A stretch of DNA of 17,166 nt, from NCBI GenBank assembly GCA_035997545.1, contig DASYIL010000036.1, positions 1 to 17,166 on the forward strand. Direction: 5' to 3'. Every line of letters starts with the position of its first letter. Positions within the stretch are counted from its first letter, which is position 1. Below the pieces are notes generated by a model. That model did not search any database. It saw only the letters and a list, made by a program, of their open reading frames with translations, and was not told the origin of the DNA. A program made the position numbers and the translations under genes. This DNA is from GCA-003244245 sp035997545 (GTDB lineage: Bacteria; Actinomycetota; Actinomycetes; Mycobacteriales; Pseudonocardiaceae). Below, piece after piece: positions 12,378 through 17,166 of the stretch.

Positions 12378-14308
12378 GAGTAGCTCACCATCAGCAGCAA
12401 GGCGATCACCACGACCGAGCCTCCCAACATGCCCAGCGCGTAGCTGCGCACGAATCCGGTCTGTAGCCGGCGCAGCCGACCTGACGTGCCACCGAGCAGC
12501 GCCGCGGTGCCATTGACCACCCCGTCGACGCCCTTGTTGTCCACGAACACCAGCGCCCGGGTGAGCCAGGTGCCGGGCCGGGCGATGAGTGCCTCGTTGA
12601 TCGCGTTGGCGTAGAGGTCGGCCCTGGCCGCGGCCACCGGCAGCGAGACCCGCTTCGGCCGTTGCACAGGCACCCGCTGCTTGCCGACGACCAACCAGGC
12701 CACCAGCACACCGGCCGCGGAGACCAGCACGGTGAACAGCGGGACCAACTCGACCGGGAACGGCGCCGCCGGACCGTGCACCAGTGGTCCCACCGACGGC
12801 TCCAACCAGTGCACCAACCGCTCGCCTGAGATCAGGAAGTAGCCGGCGACGAGCGAGCCGATCGCCAGCGGCACCATGGGCACCCACATCACCGGCGGAC
12901 ACTCGTGCGGGTGGTAGGGCTGGCCGTCGGGGGTGCGGAGGTTGCGCCAGCGCTCCTCACCGAAGAACGTCATGAGTAACAGCCGGGTCATGTAGAAGGC
13001 GGTGATCCCGGCGGCCAGCATCGCGAGACCGCCGAAGGTCCAGCTCTGCCAGCCACCCGCGCCGAACGCGGCCTCGATGATCGCATCCTTGGAGTAGTAG
13101 CCGGACAGGAATGGGAACCCGATCAGCGCCAGATAGCCCGAGGTGAAGATGGCGAAGGTGATCGGCAGGTGCCGCGCGAGGCCGCCCATCCGGCGCATGT
13201 CGATCTCGTCGTGCATGGCGTGCATGACCGAGCCGGCGCCGAGGAATAGCGCCGCTTTGAAGAAGCCGTGGGTGAGCAGGTGCGCGATGCCCAGCGCGTA
13301 ACCGGCCGGGCCCAGCCCGACGGCGAGGATCATGTAGCCGATCTGACTGACCGTGGAGTAGGCCAGCACCTTTTTGATGTCGTCGTAGGCGCAGCCGATG
13401 ATCGACCCGATCAGCAGGGTGATCAACCCGATCAGCGCGACGGCCAGCCGGCCGGTCGCGGTGAGGTCATACAGCGGGTGGCACCGGGCGATCAGGTACA
13501 CCCCGGCGGTCACCATCGTCGCGGCGTGGATCAGCGCGGAGACCGGGGTCGGACCCTCCATAGCGTCGGGCAACCAGGACTGCAGCGGGAACTGGCCGGA
13601 CTTGCCGCAGGCCCCGAGCAGCAGCAGCAGGGTGATCGCCAGCAGGGTGGGCCCACCGATCTGCCCGGCGCGGGCGAACACCTCGGAGAACTGCACGGTG
13701 CCCAGTGACCGCCAGATCATGAAGATCCCCAGGGCCAGGCCGACGTCGCCGACCCGGTTCATCAGGAAGGCCTTCTTCGCCGCCGTCGCGGCACTCGGGC
13801 GATCTTGGTACCAGCCGATGAGCAGGTAGGAGGCCAGACCCACGCCTTCCCAGCCGAGGTAGAGCGTGACGAAGTTGTTCGCCAGCACCAGCACGAGCAT
13901 CGCCGCAACGAATAGGTTCAAGTACCCGAAGAACCGGCGCCGCCCAGGATCGTGCGCCATATAACCGATCGAGTAGATGTGGATCAATCCGCCGACGCCG
14001 GTGATGAGCAACACGAAGGTCAGCGACAGCGGGTCCAGCCGCAGGCCGTAGTCGACCTGCAGGGAGTTGACCGCGAACCAGGTGCCCAGATCCAGCTCCC
14101 GGGTCCGTTCCTCGGCGCTGAAGCCGAGCCACTCAAAGAACAGCACCACGCCGTAGCCGAAAGCCGCGAGCACCGTCGCGCAGCCCAGCAGGTGGCCCCA
14201 CGCGTTGGTCCGGCGGCCACCGACCAGCAGCACCAGAGCGCCGAAGGCCGGCAGCGCGACGAGCAGCCAGGCGTACGACGCGAGCCCGCTCGCGACGCTT
14301 GGTTCCAT
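12374..14308 (-). CDS. nuoL: NADH-quinone oxidoreductase subunit L
   Basis: 644 residues from ATG 14308, preceded by AAGGAG with a spacer of about 9 nt. NuoL is the distal antiporter-like subunit, with a long lateral helix braced along NuoM and NuoN. Landmarks are Glu154 (LGWEGVGLASYLLIGW), Lys236 (GACGKSGQFPLQSWLPDAM) and His261 (ALIHAATMVTAGVYLIAR). The C-terminal 130 residues include a basic loop (PVQRPKRVSLPV) and a final hydrophobic helix (VVVIALLLMVSYS). It is the only gene in this nuo segment separated from its upstream neighbour by a real gap (69 bp after nuoK), and it has the better ribosome-binding site to go with that. Confidence 0.97.
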   Translation of the reverse strand: MEPSVASGLASYAWLLVALPAFGALVLLVGGRRTNAWGHLLGCATVLAAFGYGVVLFFEWLGFSAEERTRELDLGTWFAVNSLQVDYGLRLDPLSLTFVLLITGVGGLIHIYSIGYMAHDPGRRRFFGYLNLFVAAMLVLVLANNFVTLYLGWEGVGLASYLLIGWYQDRPSAATAAKKAFLMNRVGDVGLALGIFMIWRSLGTVQFSEVFARAGQIGGPTLLAITLLLLLGACGKSGQFPLQSWLPDAMEGPTPVSALIHAATMVTAGVYLIARCHPLYDLTATGRLAVALIGLITLLIGSIIGCAYDDIKKVLAYSTVSQIGYMILAVGLGPAGYALGIAHLLTHGFFKAALFLGAGSVMHAMHDEIDMRRMGGLARHLPITFAIFTSGYLALIGFPFLSGYYSKDAIIEAAFGAGGWQSWTFGGLAMLAAGITAFYMTRLLLMTFFGEERWRNLRTPDGQPYHPHECPPVMWVPMVPLAIGSLVAGYFLISGERLVHWLEPSVGPLVHGPAAPFPVELVPLFTVLVSAAGVLVAWLVVGKQRVPVQRPKRVSLPVAAARADLYANAINEALIARPGTWLTRALVFVDNKGVDGVVNGTAALLGGTSGRLRRLQTGFVRSYALGMLGGSVVVIALLLMVSYS

Positions 14309-14340
14309 TCGGCGAAGCTCCTTGCGTCTCGGGGTGGGTG

Positions 14341-14376
14341 CTTGAGGGGCCGCTTGAGCGGGCAGAGCCCCTGAGG
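14341..14376 (-). other. Intercistronic hairpin between nuoK and nuoL
   Basis: CTTGAGGGGC (14341-14350) pairs with GCCCCTGAGG (14367-14376): six pairs, one mismatch, then three more including a G-U. It begins 2 nt after the nuoK stop and lacks a T-tract. It could stabilise the upstream message or attenuate nuoLMN. Confidence 0.45.
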
Positions 14377-14377
14377 G

Positions 14378-14677
14378 TCAGTATTTGAGCAGGTTGGCGT
14401 CGTCGACCGAGGCCGACCTGCGCGTCTTGAAGATCGCCATAATGATGGCCAAGCCCACCACCACCTCGGCGGCGGCCACGACCATCACGAAGAACGCCAT
14501 GATCTGCCCATCCAGGGTGCCGTTGATCCTGGAAAAGGTGATCAGGGTCAGGTTCACCGCGTTGAGCATCAGCTCGATACACATGAACACCACCACGGCG
14601 TTGCGGCGCACCAGCACACCGACCGCGCCGATGGTGAACAGCAGCGCCGACAGCAGCAAGTAATACGTCGGCGTCAC
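14378..14677 (-). CDS. nuoK: NADH-quinone oxidoreductase subunit K
   Basis: 99 residues from GTG 14677, which overlaps the nuoJ stop (GTGA). The three-helix membrane protein carries the two conserved intramembrane glutamates, Glu35 (FMCIELMLNAVNL) and Glu71 (MVVAAAEVVVGLAI), that form part of the central proton path of complex I. Length equals the family norm. The C-terminus is basic then polar (KTRRSASVDDANLLKY). A purine-rich GAGGAGGGG lies about 5 nt upstream of the GTG. Confidence 0.97.
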   Translation of the reverse strand: MTPTYYLLLSALLFTIGAVGVLVRRNAVVVFMCIELMLNAVNLTLITFSRINGTLDGQIMAFFVMVVAAAEVVVGLAIIMAIFKTRRSASVDDANLLKY

Positions 14678-15561
14678 TGGCCCCCCTCCTCGGGTGGGGT
14701 AGGTGGCACCGCCGGCCCGCGCAAGGCGCGAGCGTCAGGAACTGAACCAGCACCCGCAACGCTGCGCAGGTCGTCGTCCAGACGCTCGCGGTTGGCGGAC
14801 TCCAGCAGCTCGGACAGCGACTCGGGGGCCACCGAACCATCCGGCAGCAGAGCCGGAGTGGCCACCGAGTTGATGGTGGCGAAGACGCCGGGGCCGGGCA
14901 GTGGGGAGGGTCGCGTGCCGCAGATCCGGGCCTCCACCCGCTCCCGCTGGGTCAACCTACCTTCCTTGGTGCGCTCGGTGAATGTCAGCACCATCGCGCC
15001 TACCGCGGCGGTGATCAGCAGCGCGGAGGTGAGCTCGAACGGGAACAGGTATTTGGTGTACAGCACGCGGCCGAGGTTGGCGACGTTGCCGCCACCGGTG
15101 GTATTGACTCCGACCAGCCCCGCTGCGGGGACCCCGGTAAAGGCCTGGCCCAGCATCGCTACCAGCAGCACGGCCAGCCCGATCCCGGCCAGCGCAGCGG
15201 CGACCCGGTGACCGCGCTGCACCTCGACCACCGAGTCGTCGCTTTCCTTGCCTACCAGCATCAGCACGAACAGGAACAACATCATGATCGCGCCGGTGTA
15301 GACGATGATCTGCACGAAACCCAGGAACGGCGCTTGCTGGACCATGTACAGTGCGCCCAGGCACAGCATGGCTTGCGCCAGCCACAGCGCCGAATGCACC
15401 GCGTTGCGGGCGAACACCATCGCCAACCCGCCGGCCAGCGCGAGCGGACCCAGGATCCAGAACGCGATGGTCTCCCCGATGCCGATGGTGTCGGTCGACA
15501 CCGGGGTAGGCAGCGGCGGCACCAGGGGTAGCTGCGCGAGCAGGAAGCCCGGGGTGCTCAC
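14674..15561 (-). CDS. nuoJ: NADH-quinone oxidoreductase subunit J
   Basis: 295 residues from GTG 15561, overlapping the nuoI stop (GTGA) and with GGAGGAG just upstream. Longer open sequence to 15942 is out-of-frame nuoI. The conserved third helix with its flexible bulge is at 88-102 (YTGAIMMLFLFVLML), and the last helix is at about 176-195 (ELTSALLITAAVGAMVLTFT). About 96 hydrophilic residues follow (TERTKEGRLTQRE onwards, ending PPTPPEEGGQ), making it longer than the enterobacterial subunit. Extended C-terminal tails are known in actinobacterial NuoJ, though this one is rich in Pro, Ala and acidic residues. Its role in the complex is unknown. Confidence 0.96.
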   Translation of the reverse strand: MSTPGFLLAQLPLVPPLPTPVSTDTIGIGETIAFWILGPLALAGGLAMVFARNAVHSALWLAQAMLCLGALYMVQQAPFLGFVQIIVYTGAIMMLFLFVLMLVGKESDDSVVEVQRGHRVAAALAGIGLAVLLVAMLGQAFTGVPAAGLVGVNTTGGGNVANLGRVLYTKYLFPFELTSALLITAAVGAMVLTFTERTKEGRLTQRERVEARICGTRPSPLPGPGVFATINSVATPALLPDGSVAPESLSELLESANRERLDDDLRSVAGAGSVPDARALRGPAVPPTPPEEGGQ

Positions 15562-16097
15562 AGCTCCTCCTCGCCTACCGCGCCCGAGCGCCGCTCCAGG
15601 GTCGGGCCTTGCACGTAGTAATCCTCTTCGCTGTTGCCCAACCGCATCGGGTGGGGGGGGGCCTCCATCCCGGGCAGCAGCGGGGCGAGCAGGTCCTCCT
15701 TGGTGTAGATGAGGTCCTGGCGGTTGTCGTTGGCCACCTCGTAGTCGTTGGTCATGGTCAGCGCGCGAGTCGGGCAGGCCTCGATGCACAGGCCGCAGCC
15801 GATGCAGCGCAGGTAGTTGATCTGGTATATCTCGCCGTAGCGCTCCCCGGGCGAGTAGCGGGCCTCTGCAGTGTTGTCCGCGCCCTCGACGTAGATCGCG
15901 TCCGCCGGGCAGGCCCAGGCGCACAGCTCGCACCCCACACATTTCTCCAGCCCGTCCGGGTGCCGGTTGAGCTGATGGCGGCCGTGGAATCGCGGTGCGG
16001 TGATCTTTTTGACCTCGGGATACTCCTCGGTCACGACCTTCCTGAACATCGTCGAGAAGGTGACCCCGAATCCCTTGACCGGATCAAGTAGTCCCAT
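15558..16097 (-). CDS. nuoI: NADH-quinone oxidoreductase subunit I (two 4Fe-4S clusters)
   Basis: 179 residues from ATG 16097, with AGGAGG 6 nt upstream; the start lies inside the end of nuoH (14-nt overlap). NuoI is the ferredoxin-like subunit that passes electrons through clusters N6a and N6b towards N2 near the quinone site. Two complete motifs are visible: Cys53, 56, 59 and 63 (CVGCELCAWACP) and Cys98, 101, 104 and 108 (CIGCGLCIEACP). The N-terminal amphipathic helix (LLDPVKGFGVTFSTMF) would lie on the membrane. Near the C-terminus the sequence EAPPHP is encoded over a run of nine C (G on the plus strand, 15653-15661), a slippage-prone site. Confidence 0.97.
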   Translation of the reverse strand: MGLLDPVKGFGVTFSTMFRKVVTEEYPEVKKITAPRFHGRHQLNRHPDGLEKCVGCELCAWACPADAIYVEGADNTAEARYSPGERYGEIYQINYLRCIGCGLCIEACPTRALTMTNDYEVANDNRQDLIYTKEDLLAPLLPGMEAPPHPMRLGNSEEDYYVQGPTLERRSGAVGEEEL

Positions 16098-17166
16098 GAC
16101 CGTCCTCCTGCGTTATCGGCGACCCGCTAGGAGTCACTGCAGCGCGCCGGGGCGGCGGTGTCGGCACCACCAGGTCCAGCGGGGGCAGCGGGTAGTCCGA
16201 GCCGGCGGTGGGCACCTGGTGGTTGGGCTCCGCGGGCTTGCGCTCGGGCAGCAGGAAAGCGATGAGCACCAGGACACCCAGCAGGATGCCGCCGACCACG
16301 AGTATCTCGGTCCCGGTGATGTCCGTGTTGCGCAGCGCACGAACGCCGGAGACCACCACGATCCACACCAGGCTGACCGGCACCAGCACCTTCCAGCCCA
16401 GTTCCATGAACTGGTCGTAACGCAGCCGGGGCAGGGTGCCCCGAAGCCAGATGAACACGAACAGGAACGCCAATGTCTTGCCGATGAACCACAGCGGACC
16501 CCACCAGCCACTGTCCAGCGGCCCGCCGGCCAGCGGCCACGGAGCGTGCCAACCGCCCAGGAACAGCGTGGTCGCCATCGCCGAGACGGTGACCATGTTG
16601 ACGTACTCGGCGAGGAAGAACAGCGCGAACTTCAGCGACGAGTACTCCGTGTGGAAACCACCGACCAGCTCCGACTCTGCCTCGGGCAAGTCGAAGGGCG
16701 CGCGGTTGGTCTCGCCCACCATCGCTACGACGAACACCGCGAAGCTGGGGAACAGCAGGAACACGAACCACCACTGCTGCGCTTGCGCGGCCACGATGTC
16801 CGCCGTGGACAGCGAGCCCGCGTACAGGATCACCGCGACGATCGACATCCCGAGGGCGATCTCATAGGAGATCACCTGGGCAGCCGAGCGAAGCGAGCCC
16901 AGCAGCGGGTAGGGCGACCCCGAAGCCCAGCCGGACAGCACGATCCCGTAGACGCCCAGCGAGGAGCAGGCCAGCACCACGAGCACCCCGACGGGCAGGT
17001 CGGTGACCTGCAGCACGGTGCGCTCACCGAAGATCGACACCTCACCACCGAGCGGGATAACCGAGAAGGCCGTGAACGCCGTGACCGCGGAGATCACCGG
17101 GGCCAGGACGTACACCCAGCGGTCAGCCAGGGCCGGCGTGATGTCCTCCTTGAACGCCAGCTTGAG
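16084..17166 (-). CDS. nuoH: NADH-quinone oxidoreductase subunit H (5' end outside window)
   Basis: 360 codons are present and the frame stays open to the right edge, so the N-terminus is missing. The visible part starts LKLAFKEDITPALADRWVYV, which normally follows the first transmembrane helix. The internal ATG at 17115 is therefore not the real start. NuoH anchors the membrane arm to the peripheral arm and forms part of the quinone chamber. The conserved acidic loop is present (NRAPFDLPEAESELVGGFHT, then EYSSLKFALFFLAEY), with helices on both sides. The C-terminus has a hydrophilic, Pro-rich tail of about 55 residues (PAEPNHQVP to ITQEDGHGTT). It overlaps nuoI by 14 nt. Confidence 0.96.
   Translation of the reverse strand, partial: LKLAFKEDITPALADRWVYVLAPVISAVTAFTAFSVIPLGGEVSIFGERTVLQVTDLPVGVLVVLACSSLGVYGIVLSGWASGSPYPLLGSLRSAAQVISYEIALGMSIVAVILYAGSLSTADIVAAQAQQWWFVFLLFPSFAVFVVAMVGETNRAPFDLPEAESELVGGFHTEYSSLKFALFFLAEYVNMVTVSAMATTLFLGGWHAPWPLAGGPLDSGWWGPLWFIGKTLAFLFVFIWLRGTLPRLRYDQFMELGWKVLVPVSLVWIVVVSGVRALRNTDITGTEILVVGGILLGVLVLIAFLLPERKPAEPNHQVPTAGSDYPLPPLDLVVPTPPPRRAAVTPSGSPITQEDGHGTT

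Noticed and set aside
10962..12383. 473-codon plus-strand frame opposite nuoM
   Set aside because: His/Gln/Arg-rich antisense composition typical of the reverse frame of a GC-rich membrane protein gene, with no homology signal.

Overview
The window is high-GC DNA with actinobacterial features: GTG starts, four-base start/stop overlaps, a possible leaderless promoter, and a menaquinone-type nuo operon with a long-chain polyprenyl diphosphate synthase behind nuoN. Protein flavour is closest to what I remember from Pseudonocardiaceae and related actinomycetes. That placement is inference from memory, not a search.

Layout. (1) 1-2254 is an eroded integrative-element segment. It holds a minus-strand ORF running off the left edge, an AT-richer gap of about 380 bp with repeats, a very short AlpA/excisionase-type protein (minus), an HTH protein of about 190 aa (plus), and a frameshifted, 3'-truncated tyrosine integrase. 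(2) 2265-4822 (plus) is a decaying metabolic locus: a luciferase-like monooxygenase remnant, a GH13 trehalose-synthase-like ORF that is open but has lost active-site parts, and a complete RmlA (glucose-1-phosphate thymidylyltransferase). Each overlaps the next by 4 nt. (3) 4854-8081 holds HtpX protease (minus), a dimethylargininase-type hydrolase (minus), a divergent Lrp/AsnC regulator (plus) and a crotonase-fold protein (plus). (4) 8146-17166 is one long minus-strand operon read from high to low coordinates: nuoH (5' end outside the window), nuoI, nuoJ, nuoK, nuoL, nuoM, nuoN, then a polyprenyl diphosphate synthase.

How the genes fit together. nuoH-N encode the membrane arm and one Fe-S subunit of complex I. 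The synthase at the operon's 3' end probably makes the menaquinone side chain, so quinone supply and quinone reductase would be co-transcribed. The AsnC regulator and the dimethylargininase diverge from a 74-bp region and probably form a regulator/target pair. The most unusual part is 1.7-4.0 kb: an inactivated integrase abuts a gene pair that has lost key parts, yet the GH13 frame is open to its junction with rmlA. rmlA has no visible ribosome-binding site of its own, so it may depend on translation of this apparent pseudoenzyme.

I found no tRNA, rRNA, CRISPR array or intact transposase. No wholly new system is demonstrated. The main candidates for a second look are the GH13/rmlA coupling, the paired operator-like sites around the excisionase gene, and the partial ORF at the left edge.
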